NCBI GenBank assembly: GCA_932294295.1
Contig: OW028578.1
Coordinates: forward strand, 38,896,685-38,960,684
Reading direction: 5' to 3'
DNA length: 64,000 nt
Source of the DNA: Alitta virens
Taxonomy: Eukaryota > Annelida > Polychaeta > Phyllodocida > Nereididae
Every line of letters begins with the position of its first letter. Position 1 is the first letter of the stretch. Made by a program: the position numbers and the translations under genes. This document shows positions 22,757 through 34,286 of this stretch, piece after piece. The notes under the pieces are model-generated. The model searched no databases. It was given only the letters and a program-made list of their open reading frames with translations, and had not been told where the DNA came from.

Positions 22757-23987
22757 GAGTGGGGCACCTTGAGCCATGGGGCGTGCACCTTGATCCTTTG
22801 GCTATCCAGGCCAATTGGTATGACATTAACCTTGGAAATGGCAATGACTTTGTCCTCTTAGTGATAAAGAATTAGGTCACCGCTAATTTTTTCAAGTTTC
22901 AAATCAGGAAAATGTGTTAATTCAGAATTTACACTTTTCACTCCCACAGAATAATAAATCAAGGCAATATTGGTATTCTTGTAATATCTTCATTAGTCAT
23001 ATAATTCATTGACCAATATGACAGTGTAAACTGGGCAATATAAGTTGAGATTCACCTGCATGTGTTTTTTTTATGGAATCTGCATGTGGGGCACCTTGAG
23101 CCAGGTAATGTGGGGCACCTTGAGCCAGGTAATGTGGGGCACCTTGAGCCAGGTAATGTGGGGCACCTTGAGCCAGGTAATGTGGGGCACCTTGAGCCTG
23201 GCCGTGAAGCAGCAATAACTAGTTAAAAGCATACTATTGCATTTTAAAGCCTACTATTACATGTTATAAACCTTTAATTATATATATATTAATAATGATC
23301 CTTAATGTAACGTGCCATATAGTGCATTTTATAAATATTAAATTTTTCTTCAATTATCGCTTCCCTAAAAAGACATGCTTTACCTGCCATGGACATTCAA
23401 ATTATTCACCTATAATTACAGCTTTAATATAAATACATTTAACATGGCAAATGTAGGCATGTTTGTACATTTCAGAACTTCACGTTATTTCATTTCGGCT
23501 TGGAATCTGCAAGGTTGGGGCGCCATGAGCCACTTGACCACATTTTTTTTCAAAGAAGGCATAAAAGGCATAAAATACTCAGGATGTTAAACTATAGTAA
23601 GATGTTTACACTAAGACTGTATGATTGTCATTTCATGCTCAATGGTGGAAAAAGTAAAATATTGAATTATTTTGCAATGTGTTATGACACATAATCGTGT
23701 TGTACTGTTTTTTTTATTTTATTTATTTTATTACTATTTTATTTTCTCTATTTTTGTTACTTTATTAATAATAAATTCTAAATGTTAAATATGATAGGGG
23801 ATACATCCACCCTTAGGTAATGATATTTTATAAATACTCGGATGTATCCCCTTCCAACACATTATATATGTTATTTTTATACATGCTTTTTGCACATATA
23901 CTTGTAAATTAATGTACTTGAGTGTTGGTGAATAATAAAATGACTAAAAATGTCTAAAAAGTGACTCATGGTGCCCCACTGTACTAT
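22748..23987. mobile_element. Candidate TIR element of about 1.24 kb (GTGGGGCACC ends)
   Basis: The left end, GAGTGGGGCACCTTGAGCCA after a TA, is matched inversely by TGACTCATGGTGCCCCACTG before a TA at 23986. Inside are a 24-bp array made from the same motif (23086-23202) and a variant GGGGCGCCATGAGCCA at 23518. No transposase frame is visible, so it would be non-autonomous. Boundaries are inferred. Confidence 0.5.
23086..23202. repeat. 24-bp tandem array, GTGGGGCACCTTGAGCCAGG-type
   Basis: Four full units and one partial of GTGGGGCACCTTGAGCCAGG plus TAAT, almost identical. The unit reproduces the terminal motif of the surrounding TIR element. Confidence 0.9.
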
Positions 23988-23999
23988 TGACGTCACAGA

Positions 24000-25107
24000 A
24001 AAGCTGACGTCATCAAACAATAGTTATCTGCTACGGTGGCAGTGACACCTTGTGGTACATTTTCTCTCCATTCTGCCGCTGGTTGGTAAAATCATAAATA
24101 TATCATAAATATATCAAAATGTGTCTATAAATTGTCATGAAATTTAAAAAAGGAGCTAGTATTTTTTAGTATATTATACAGTGAATCCCCTATGTTATTG
24201 TTAAGATCATTCCCGTGATAAATGTTATCCTAATAATTAATAATTCTGAAACTTGCTAGTTAGTTTTGAAATGCAATATAGCTGTTCTTAAAATTGACAT
24301 AGTCAGTTCCTAGATGCCTTTCTTAATTGCTTGGATCAACTGTAGTTTTTACACTTTATTTTCAAAAATTGTGTTTGTTGATAATTATTACAAGTTCATC
24401 AATAATATATTAAATAAATTAGTGAATTAGGATGCATAAGTAATTAGAGAGATAAAAACAAATTTTGAACAGCTGTTTTTGATAAGCTGCATCATGTGTT
24501 TTAACCTTTTTTATGCATAGAATTTTGTTTTAATTTCATTTGACTTTAGTAACATTGCCAAAAGTGTTTATTGCGCGAGAAAATATGTCACTCATTTATG
24601 ATTGATTTGAAATTTGTGGAAAGTTGGTTCAACATAAAGCACAACTAAACAGTTGATAGGAGAAACTTGTGAAAATTACTGTACATATCAAATTCAGTTT
24701 ATTACCATTTTTAAGCATAATTCATTGTAGAATTATATTCACACCTCTAAACATGATTGGAAAACACTTTTCTCATCTACTGACATGTTAGGAGCAATGA
24801 CACAAGCTTGCTAATAGAGCCACATTCTATAAACAAATTTGGTGTAGGAAGTTGTGAACCACATCAGGCATTGCACATCGCCTCTAGAGGATATCAAACT
24901 AAGTTGCTGTACCAATAATGGCTTTATAAAGAAATTAAGACTCGTTTATTCAGAATTTGTAATAAGAGATGTAAAGAATTTAGAATTAGGATATGCATAA
25001 AGTTTTGGAGAATTAAAGTGTTCATGCGTATGTTTTAAGTTTGATATGTGAAAATTATTCTCTCAAACCTCTTCATCCCAGCTGCTGTTAACCTACGCAC
25101 TTGACAT
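24000..25107. other. AT-rich intronic stretch
   Basis: No repeat, exon or element recognised beyond the CRE-like cores near 23988-24012. Confidence 0.4.
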
Positions 25108-25154
25108 TTATATTATAATATTGGAAAATATGGAGAAAATTAAAGTATACTTAC

Positions 25155-26192
25155 GTGGTATAGTATGCCAATCGGAATGAAGTACTGCGATGATTTCTAA
25201 AACTAGTGCGAGAATGCTGAGAATGGTCCCAAGATATCTGCTCCTGACGAAAACTTTGTGCTCCCAGAAGGCTACAAGGCTGTTCCATTGCCACATGGAT
25301 AGTTTGACTTCCTCGACAACGGTTTGGTTCCCTCCTTTTTTGTCTTTTTTGCTTGTGGTTGTCTTTACGCTGTAGGTAGTAAGTTGTTGGTTTAACCGAA
25401 TTTGTTGCATCTCAAGTTCGTCCTCATACGAAAAATCCTTGCTGGACATCGACATGAACATAACGGACTCCTTTCGTGCCTTCCGGACTGGTGTGGACAC
25501 CCGATTGCGTTCTACCTCCGCTTGACGCGTTTCGATGGTGTCCAGCCGCCTTTTGAAGGAATTCCGTCTGTCCTGTGACCACTTTAACCACGTCGAATTG
25601 GTGTCCACTCCGAGAAAGTTACTCGTCATCGATTTAATAGACCCCGATCGCGAATGACGTCCATTAGACCGCTGTTCTTTCACCGCCTGGTGTTCCGGGC
25701 GCACCCGGCTTACGGACCCACCGTCCGTAGTACTCGAAGTGTCCATGGCTGTCATGTATCTCGGCTGGCTACTGGCCGCAGCACCAAGAGCACCACTACT
25801 GCCACCACCATTATTCACAGCACCAACATCCCCAATATCACTATCTTCCACACCATTATTAGTCTGTCTTGCTTTCCGAGCTGCCTCTAAATACTTTGCC
25901 CTGTCTCTGGACTTGACACTCCCTGGCACTCTCCATCTGTGCCCACCTTCTATAGCTGCTACAGACCGTTTGGCCACTGGGTACTGTTCACCACCACTAG
26001 GGGCGTTGCTGTAGCTTCCACCAGGGGCGCTGTTGTCTGCTGCTGTGTTATCAGCGCCCCCTCTAGTCCTCTCTGGGGGTAAGGCAGCTGTCTTGTGGGG
26101 GTTATACCCTACTGAGTAGTATCTTTGGCCATGGGGGCTGGGGGAAATGCTCTTTCCATCTGTATGCGGTCCCCTGTTAGTAACATTCGAGC
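25155..26192 (-). CDS. Claudin/PMP22-like gene, second coding exon (residues 148-492)
   Basis: An acceptor (TTCTTGCAG) precedes 26192 and a GTAAGT donor follows 25155. The exon is 2 + 345x3 + 1 bases, phase 1 at both ends, matching its neighbours. Residues 148-455 are hydrophilic, with Gly/Ala/Ser-rich runs, basic stretches and a charged, possibly helical region near 358-390. WQWNSLVAFWEHKVFVRSRY leads into one hydrophobic segment (about 467-484, TILSILALVLEIIAVL) followed by HSDW (Trp488). A membrane segment ending in a Trp at the start of the outer loop is the pattern of TM1 in PMP22/claudin proteins, and the next exon supplies the rest of the signature. Usual family members start a few residues before TM1; here about 460 residues precede it, which is the odd feature. 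Membrane localisation is inferred; no ligand or partner can be read from the sequence. Confidence 0.85.
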
Positions 26193-27781
26193 CTGCAAGA
26201 AGAATACAACATTACTAATGTACACAGCTATCATCTGCATGCAACCCACAGGGTTTCCCCCATAAAAATTTACAATACAAATATACCAAACTATGCTTAA
26301 TATGTCATCAGCAATTGAAAGTTTACTTCTTGATCTAATTCATATTCCGTGTATGAACCATGTATGATATTTTGAAAGATCAATTGAAATACTGTTTTTA
26401 TCATTTGGTCAATTTTCAGTAGACGTGACCCTTAATTCATGCTTCCTTGGTATGCATCTATTCAATGATGTGTCTTTTATACCTTGCTTTGTATAAGGGG
26501 ACATGAATCTATTAAATGTGCTTGTTTTGATATGTAAATGATGTCAGTGAAAGTTCATTTTAATTGACTGATCCCATAATACACTAAGCAGGATGACATG
26601 TGTGGCAAATACATAGAATTTCTTAGAATATACAGAAAATGACGTTATTATTTCAAAATTCAAAAGTAGCAATTTCACACATGAAATACCAATCAATAAT
26701 AATAAATGGTGTCTGCAAAGTGCATACTTCCTATGCATATTAGATTTAATCATGTGTAAATGTACACATAAAACATCTTTTGTATGTACAATATCTGATA
26801 ATAAGAGTTATTGTAGGAAATATTAAAATGCAAAGTAAACCTTAAGGATAATTTCACAAATACAATTATTTATAATATGTACAAGCATCCTATCATCACG
26901 GCCAATGGAACTGGCTACAACATACATTAGTTACAGTCGGACCCAATAGTTTTAATACACCACATATTTTCCTTTATATTCAAATAGCAATTCTAACAAT
27001 TTTTCCCTCAACATTTGGGCCCGATTGTATATTACAGTGCCTTGCAGAAAAGTGGTTACACTGGCAAGCAACATTTTCTTTCAATGTGCTTCTGCCACGT
27101 CACACTGGTAGTTATTGTCAGCAAGTTAAAGCGAAAGACCATTGAGTATTACCAGCCACCCTTGACTGCTAATATAACACAGTAATCAACATTTTAGGAT
27201 AATTCCTCTATTGGTCAAAACTCATGACTGGTTGAGCAAATTGAATAGCTTTGTGACAGTTGTTTAACAAAATAAAGTAATGATCTATGTCACATGAGCA
27301 CTCTATTTATATATTTTCAGTGCTTGCCCAACTCACTGTGTAACCATTAATGTGCTAGGCACTCTAAACTAGTGACATTACAAAATACTAGCTTTGCAAA
27401 AAGTCTGCGACTTGCAGGCAAGGAAACTCAACTAGTCCCTGAATCTTTCAGTGATCAGAGTGTGTATTTCTGTGTACGACAAATCATGAAGGAGAGTGAG
27501 CAGCAGTGTAAAATGTTGGATGATTGCAGGACTTCCAATACTATATCAGAATTGGCAAATTTGAGGGATGGACTGTTTGATTCAATTCTTACTAGAAATG
27601 AGACTATTGAACTTTTAGATACTCTTTGCCTACAATGATTTAATTAATTTTTTAATTGTAAATTTTTAAATGTGATATAATTAAATGACTCAAACTTTGT
27701 ACCAATGGTGTATGAATAAAGATTATATATATATATGGATGCACCAATTTTTTTGTTGAATAGTGTAATTGTTAACTTTAC
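26193..27781 (-). other. Intron between coding exons 1 and 2
   Basis: A 1,589-bp phase-1 intron with GT/AG ends. It is AT-rich and holds one recognisable item, an antisense LINE tail fragment (27372-27638, plus strand). I see no other element or conserved block in the rest. Confidence 0.75.
27372..27660 (+). mobile_element. LINE C-terminal fragment
   Basis: An open frame ending SELANLRDGLFDSILTRNET then IELLDTLCLQ and a stop. The RDGL...L..NE...LLD.LC pattern matches the tails of the LINE fragments at 42890 and 48395. It lies antisense within the intron between coding exons 1 and 2. The upstream part is not recognised. Confidence 0.45.
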
Positions 27782-28220
27782 CTGAATCTTGAGAATGGTA
27801 GTTGGTGGGATTACCATGATCTCTGATTGTTGTTTTATATCTTTCTCCATGAACATCAGGGCTATGGCTTGGATCAGCCCAGCTCCCCGAATGACTCCCA
27901 ACTCGTCCGAAATCTGGACTGTGAGTCGGACTCAGCGCACCGTCACCGTATCCGCTAGTTTCCGTCGAGCTCAACGTGTGGATCCGTTGAAGAGAGTCGC
28001 CCAATCCGGAAGTTTCCGCCGAGCTGTGAGCGTGTATTTTTTGCAATGTGTCGCTTCGGTAATCCTGAAGAGGGATGGTGTCCTTTTGGTTCGCGGTCTT
28101 TTTTGCCGCATCGCGTCCGCCTGGACTGCGGCTGAACCATCCGGTGACTCCGAGAAAACCGTCACCACTGCCGGTTCGAACGGGAGCGTTGTCACCATCC
28201 GTTTTCACTGCCATTTCCAT
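27782..28220 (-). CDS. Claudin/PMP22-like gene, first coding exon (residues 1-146)
   Basis: The ATG at 28218-28220 is preceded by an in-frame TGA 15 bases upstream. That short 5' UTR follows a good acceptor (TTTCAG; exon begins at 28238), so a further noncoding exon probably lies upstream. The exon encodes 146 codons plus one base and ends at a CAG|GTAAAG donor (phase 1). Its extra G joins GC of the next exon to make Gly147. The protein is hydrophilic, rich in Ser, Gly, Asp and His, with no signal peptide or membrane segment, so it probably forms a cytosolic tail. An 18-residue unit is duplicated in tandem (residues 58-75 and 76-93; LQKIHAHSSAETSG and LQRIHTLSSTETSG), followed by THSPDFG/SHSPDVHG. 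No family recognised for this part alone. The plus-strand frame open across 27789-28280 is a shadow. Confidence 0.8.
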
Positions 28221-28459
28221 GTTCTTAAATGGTCAGGCCTGAAATATAAGATAAAAAATAAATTGAATATTCTGACTTAAATAAGTGTAAAAATAAATTA
28301 ATGGAAGTTCCCTGTTAGGTATTTTATATCATACTGTTGATTTTGTTAATGTATCTACTGTCCAACTAAGCTGTCTTTATTGCCAATATGACTGTCTGTC
28401 AGTCCACAAATACCTGCACTTCTGTTTCTAAATCTATGAATCTATGTATCTACGTAATG

Positions 28460-28815
28460 TTATCTATCTATCTATCTATTTATCTATCTATCTAATTCTC
28501 TAATTCTTTAATCGTCTAGCTGTCTATCTATCTGTCTATCTCTCTAACTATCTATCTATATATCTACCTATCTATTTATCTATCTGTCTATATGTCGATC
28601 TATCTATATGTCGATCTATCTATCTGTCCATCTATCTATCCATCTATCTATATCTATATATATCTGTCTGTCGCGCTGTCTATCTGTCTGTCTGGTTGTC
28701 TGTCTGGCTGTCTATCTATCTATCTATCTATCTATCTAGTTCTATAATTCTCTAATTGTCTAGCTGTCTAGCTGTCTATCTATCTATCTATCTATCTATC
28801 TAACTATTTATCTAC
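28460..28815. repeat. (CTAT)n/(CTGT)n array with internal duplication
   Basis: Long CTAT/CTGT tract. AATTCTCTAATTCTTTAATCG-like and AATTCTCTAATTGTCTAGCTG-like blocks occur at about 28495 and 28747, showing duplication of a larger unit. Confidence 0.92.
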
Positions 28816-29371
28816 TTTGTAAACAACTAATTCAATTTCTATCCAAATACTCACAACTGGAAACACCTGTATGCTCTTATTTGACCCTTACTTAAACAAT
28901 ACAACATTTGTTGGCCTACATGTTATGTAACGTAGGTTAAATGATGTCGAAGGTTAAAAGGTGTATCCATGGTGAATTTGTTATTTTGTCAATAAATGCA
29001 TTGTTTCAATGTATTGTATTTATAAGTATTTATTTTACTGATGGGATGAGGTTGAAATGATTAAAATTATTATAATGTTCAACTTTTATTAATTGAGAGG
29101 CTCCTACGGGTTAGCAGTTCAAAATGCTTATTCAGCTATAATCAAATGGAAAATTATATACAAATGTATATATGATTCGCAACAAATCAAAAATTATGAA
29201 ATGTGTCAGGAAAACAAATTGACAATTAATCATATTTGACAAGTGTGCAACATAAGCAGTTTTATGAATATCCTATAATTTTCCATAGTGGAAATTAATA
29301 TGGAAATATATATTTGTACTGAGTATATTGCTTTGAATGCACTGCAGGTCACTGAAATGCACCGCCTGTTC

Positions 29372-29470
29372 TGAAGCTTCAGTCATATGATGTCAACCAC
29401 AAGCAGGCGTAATGATGAGATGATAAGGCTTGGAGTCCACACGTTACACATATTTGCTCCCCATGTTACT
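29372..29470 (-). mobile_element. SINE-B 3' fragment
   Basis: GAAGCTTCAGTCATATGATG, GTAATGATGAGATGATAAGG and TTGGAGTCCACACGTTACAC match the family tail in minus sense. Confidence 0.6.
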
Positions 29471-29479
29471 AAAATCACA

Positions 29480-31060
29480 TATTAGATAAAGTAAAGATTA
29501 CACAACTGATGTGTTTTCTTATCTTATCGATTTAACAAAAATATCACTAGGCATTACCCATCAAACCATGAATTTTTCTTCTAATAATAAGAAGTTTGTT
29601 TATAAAAGAAATTAATGTTCAGATAATTAGTCATATTCCAATATTTATCAAATTCCACTTTGAAAGACACCATTGAAGCATTGAAAAATTAATTTAACTT
29701 ACACTTAATTTTCAAAATGTATGACAAATGTTAATTTCCTTTAAAGCATGTACCAATCATATGTATAGTGATATATATTATATTTATTTTTATTAATTTG
29801 ATACGATATTATTCATTCATCACTTTAAACAACTACATTTAAGTAATGCTCTTGTATATACACATATTGTAGGATGTTGCAATGTTTAGCTCATTATCAA
29901 AATTATGTCAGTGACAAAATTATCTTGAATAAAACATTATCTGCTGATATTTATACAATATTTACAAAAAGTTACAAAACTTACAAAATGTCTCGAAAGC
30001 AATCGCGCAGGAGTAGTTTTGAGTTGCAATACTCTTCACAAGGACTAGATTTCGTAAATGTAGCCCTACCAGTTTCAGCTAAATTAGGAAAGTTGAACAC
30101 AATGCGTTTCAAAAATGTGATCCTATTTGTGTCCCTCACATGATCAGGTCAGACGGGACACTCTCATTCAAAAATAGGCCACCAATTGTGACAGTGTTTG
30201 CAAACCCAATTTGGCAGTCATTTTGTAATATTTATTGCCCATTTTTTGTTGGCCTTAAAACAAACACAAATGATATGTTGCTGGACATATTTCTATTATC
30301 ATTTTCAGTAGCATAATACAATTTTTTTTAAATATTATGTATTGTTCTTTACACACTAGGGTCAAATTGTATTTTTTCTTCTAATAAAAAAAAGCCTGTT
30401 TTACTGTCAAAACAGTAGGTCTTTCTTTGAAAATGAAATATGATCAGCATAATATTAGTTATATTACATCAAGCAAACCGTTCATAATCTCAAACCAAAA
30501 GTAATCTAAGGAGAATAATTGTTCAGTTTCTGCTAACCGTTAGGTGGCACTGGAGTATGCCTCACCCACTGACCCGCCCTCTGGTGTTTAGCAGAACAAT
30601 GGGCTTGATGATTGTTCACATCAGCAGCATTAGATGCAATTTTAAAGCTGATCTATTATTTACAACCACAAAATAACATTCAATTATGCAGTGCAACTAC
30701 ATGGAAGTGGCTCATAATTTTGGAGCTGCACTTTGCTAGACAACAAATCATATCATTAGAATAATGCTGGTGCTTAACAAATCAAACTATTCAAAACAGC
30801 TCATAATTCCCTGGAGTCCAGAATTATAAATTATATTTAAAGCGTGTATTGGTCCTGTATATTATGCAATTAAAATTCAAATATATGTTAACCACTCATG
30901 TAGGCTAGTATATATCCTATTCCTAATAACCCACAATCTCTGCTTTGTTTAAATGATATCAGAGATACCTCTATCTTGGGATGGGAATATATTCTATTAG
31001 CTAGAGATGGCTAAATACTGCCACTTTCAAAACGTTTTGCTGTACTAAAACTCCACTTAT
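29480..31060. other. Stretch with no supported gene
   Basis: AT-rich. The plus-strand frame at 29874-30143 (contains SRKQSRRSSFELQYSSQGLD) has no recognised domain, start context or splice support. Confidence 0.4.
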
Positions 31061-31064
31061 TGAC

Positions 31065-31330
31065 AAGGTCCTGGACTCGATCTGAGCACCTTTTATTTTG
31101 GTGCTTTTGTAGTGCTCTGTACTCTGTGTCTATGCTGGGTTAAGTAAAATATCCCACCCATGGGGTAAATGTGTAACATGGTGTGATCCCTATTATTTTC
31201 ATGTAAATCAACCCTCGTCAGTGACAAAAATTTGCCATAGATAAATGCACTATCATATTCTTGAGTAAGTGTCTATGTTTAGGCAAGTGAAAGATCCCAC
31301 CCATAAGGTATATGTGCAACATATATTGCT
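31065..31330 (+). mobile_element. SINE-B, two partial CTAT-tail-type copies
   Basis: GTGTCTATGCTGGGTTAAGT and TATCCCACCCATGGGGTAAA, with an end CAACCCTCGTCAGTGAC. A second fragment follows at 31262-31330 (GTGTCTATGTTTAGGCAAGT). Confidence 0.6.
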
Positions 31331-31364
31331 TTTTAAAACATTTCGCTATTAGGCTATATCTACC

Positions 31365-31682
31365 TGTGGCAGGTGGGTGGGTGGAATAGGGCTTTATGTC
31401 CTGTATTTCTGCACCCGATGGGCTAATTAGGACAGGCAGGGATCATGGCAATGAGATGATGGATGAAACAGCCAGCCAACTTAGACTCAACCGGGAATTG
31501 AACCTGGGACCCAATGGTTGGAAGTCCAGCTCTAGATAGCATTCCACATTGGGCCAGCGTCGTTTCTTCTATATTGGCCGCCATTGGTACAACATCGTTT
31601 TGACATCACCGACATCCTCCAATGTTGATATAATTTGGAATGCCATCTTGGGCGCACAACCACTGAGCTAGGCCTCCACCCC
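31365..31682 (-). mobile_element. SINE-A copy interrupted by a CCCAGATAGC-type MITE
   Basis: Flanked by ATATCTACC at 31356-31364 and 31683-31691. The body matches the family. The tRNA head is split: AATTGAACCTGGGACCCAAT and TGGAAGTCCAG lie left of the MITE (31531-31652), with CAACCACTGAGCTAGGCC to its right. Confidence 0.88.
31531..31652. mobile_element. CCCAGATAGC-type MITE, copy 7 (inside SINE-A)
   Basis: TCTAGATAGCATTCC...GGAATGCCATCTTGGG with interior GGGCCAGCGTCGTTTCT and GGTACAACATCGTTTTGACA. The SINE sequence resumes immediately after it, giving a nearly base-exact view of its insertion site. Confidence 0.85.
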
Positions 31683-32104
31683 ATATCTACCATCAGCTAC
31701 TCATATTAGTTTAGACCTCAGACCAACAGCAAGACACAATATAATATCATAATAATTATAATATATTGTAATGTAACAATAACATTATTAATGATGTTGT
31801 TTACATCAGATAGATACAAGAAATGTCCAACTTTATTAGTTTGAATGGCTGACAAGTAGACTTTCCAAAATGGAGGGAGAAACCTTAGCAAAACAAATGG
31901 GTCCAGGAAATGGGAGACCATTTTGACATAATGGAGTAAGGCTGCTGAGATTAGGGGGGAGAAAAAAAAATGGCGAAATTGCTGAGGTGACGTTTTTGTA
32001 ACTGCACGTGGGCGAAACAGGAGCAAGACTGAAATTCTGTATATTTCTACAATTGCAAATATAGTTTTAAATGCTAATGTAATTGGATTTGTCAGCCATC
32101 CTTG

Positions 32105-32345
32105 ACAAGATCAGCCGACATTACAATGTACACCCTTGGCAGGCCTGTTCTATCGTGAGCCTTTCTCAACTCCCTGGGGAGCATGCCCCATCACTGCCTT
32201 TATATAGCCAAACACCCATTTACACCTGGGTGGAGTGAAGCAGAGGACCTGCTCAGTTCCCCAAAACCGTTCTTGTATTTAGAGACTTTGGTTTTGGAAG
32301 AGGTTTTGGACTTGTACACGGATAGCCGTGGGTTCAAACCCAAAA
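32105..32345 (-). mobile_element. SINE-C copy
   Basis: On the minus strand: GGGTTTGAACCCACGG (B-box-like), GGAACTGAGCAGGTCCTCTG, CACTCCACCCAGGTGTAAAT, then GAACAGGCCTG. The same order occurs at 47130-47470 on the plus strand. Confidence 0.65.
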
Positions 32346-33164
32346 ACTTTATAAATATTATCAATTTTTTTTTAAATGTGTGATCTATTCTCAGCCGAAA
32401 CACCTCATTATACAGTTAGGTAATTATTACTATTATTTATTATTATAAAGTTTGTTAAGTTCTACAAGTATTCTATTAACATAAAGTAGAGGACTAAAAA
32501 TTGTATATTACAAATTTTAATTACTCAAATTACACGTCTCACATTGACTGACTGACAGTCTCATTTCCCAAGAAGTATTCAGCTTTCAACATGGATTGAC
32601 TGAAGAGGCTTAAGAGCTCACACCAGTGCCATCACGGTGGTTGCCTATTGTCAAGTCTGTCCATGATATTCTTTGTAATATTATATATAGTCTGCTCAGT
32701 TGACTTTTTGTGAAAATTGAGCAACATGAGTTTTGGTTTGTCAATGTAATTTATTTCAAATATTTTCATGTAAACTTTTCAATTAGATTGGTAAAGTTAT
32801 TTTTCTTAGGAAGGGAGATGTCATAATGTTTACATAGTTCTGAGATCTTAAAATTCAGAATTTATATTTTATTTTCTGCTCAAATAGTCTAATATCAACC
32901 ATTATAGTAGAAACTCTCGCCAGTGATTTATAAAGTCAAATGAATGTTTGTGTGTGTGTTCGCCAGAAGCAGAATTTTCTACTTAAACTTTGTTGCCGTT
33001 TTCCAGGCCCTTCATTCACGTAATAGAAAACAACACGCGGGTTGGCATTTAAGCGTAATGGAAATCGTGCTCAACACAATTGAAATTACCTTAACACACT
33101 GTAGTGACTCAAGCAAGCAAATTTTAAACTAAATCCTACTTAATTGGGCTACATAGTATTGGTT

Positions 33165-33350
33165 GGGGTGGGGGCCTAGCTCAGTGGTAGCTCGCCGGGC
33201 TTCCAACCTCTGGGTCCCGGGTTCAATTCCCGGTCGAGCCTATGTTGGATGGCTGTTTCATCCTTCGTCTCATTGCCATGGTCCCTACCTGTCCTAATTA
33301 GCCCATCAGGTGCAGAAATACAGGACGTAAAGCCCTAATCCATCACCACC
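33165..33350 (+). mobile_element. SINE-A copy with perfect 14-bp target duplication
   Basis: Flanked by ACATAGTATTGGTT at 33151-33164 and 33351-33364. The complete tRNA-like head (GGGGCCTAGCTCAGTGGTAG; GGTCCCGGGTTCAATTCCCG) leads to the family body, ending AAGCCCTAATCCATCACCACC. No poly-A tail. Confidence 0.93.
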
Positions 33351-33429
33351 ACATAGTATTGGTTAGACACACAGCAGTTGATATTTTTGTTGCCTCGATG
33401 CATACTTGTATTGTGACAGAGCTGACGTC

Positions 33430-34278
33430 TGATACCCTATTATGGTCAGTGTCCTAATATGGTCGCGTCACTTTCAATTAATGCGATATATATTTAGCGT
33501 TATATTTATCTTGGAGCTGTCACCCTTATTACATACATGGCCAAATGTGCCACGTGCGTTTTCCATGCGTTTGGATAAACGCATGGTTTTTGCCTCATTA
33601 TAATTAGCTAAAAACCATGCGTTTATCTTTCTCATGGAAAACGGCACATGGCACATTTGGCCATGGATATATGTCATGTTCATGCACCATGTGTGTCATA
33701 ATGATCTCTGCACAACTATATGCATTTATATGTATTATGAATAAAACGATTCTGAGTTCTAATGCTCCCTTATTTCATCTGAAACTTTCCAAGGTCATTC
33801 AAGGACAAATGGTTCCAATTTGTATACAAAATAAGCCAAGAAATATAGCGCATGAAAACGAGTTGGTCATCAGGGTTTCTCTTCAAACTTGCATGTTTGA
33901 AGGATCAACTTTTTGATATGCACTAAAAGTCTGAAGAAGTAAGCTTAAGAAAATTGCCTTAATTCTTTTTAAAGAATTTAATTCATCTATTTTACAGCAG
34001 AAGCTGTTTTACCAGGGAGAAATCATTTGTTTAGCAAAAAATCTTGCATAAAACAAGGTGACCATAATATTACACTAGTGTCTTAATATTGTCAATATGA
34101 GATTACCTGTTCCAACAGGCTGTATCTTTTAATGATTAACAAATATTTCATTAATTTTAATGATCTTGAAAAGTGAAATTATTATACTTAACAATAGAGT
34201 CATAAGGAATGTGCAAATTGTGCTAGACATTTATTGAAATTTCTCATAAACAAGAACCTGACCATAATAGGGCACCAT
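33430..34278. mobile_element. TIR element D2, copy 1
   Basis: Left CCCTATTATGGTCAG and right CTGACCATAATAGGG are perfect inverted ends. The interior is shared with 53090-54235 (GCATGAAAAC, GTTGGTCATCAGGGTTTCTC, AACAGGCTGTAT, ACTTAACAATAGAGT). It carries a palindromic MITE at 33536-33665. No transposase frame seen. Confidence 0.7.
33536..33665. mobile_element. Palindromic TA-flanked MITE, copy 3 (130-bp form)
   Basis: Inserted inside the D2 element. The left TA is intact; the right flank is GGA. The arms are shortened, but the spacer TTTTTGCCTCATTATAATTA remains, in the inverse sense to copies 1 and 2. Confidence 0.85.
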
Positions 34279-34286
34279 ACGTCACT

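Larger units (their letters stand above)
13068..25154 (-). other. 12-kb intron between coding exons 2 and 3
   Basis: A phase-1 intron of about 12.1 kb crowded with mobile DNA: a tandem pair of CCCAGATAGC-type MITEs, SINE-B copies, CTAT arrays, a poly-C tract, a LINE remnant carrying two inserted elements and a TIR element of about 1.24 kb. The stretches 14580-16200, 16530-17840, 20000-20520, 20720-21550 and 24000-25100 are AT-rich with no feature I can support. Confidence 0.7.

Noticed and set aside
25190..26014. Plus-strand ORFs at 25190, 25654 and 25739
   Set aside because: Shadows of the minus-strand claudin-like exon, which has consistent splice phases and the family motif.
33165..33240. 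tRNA gene
   Set aside because: The tRNA-like sequence continues into the SINE-A body, the anticodon stem is imperfect, and it is one of nine repeated copies with target duplications.
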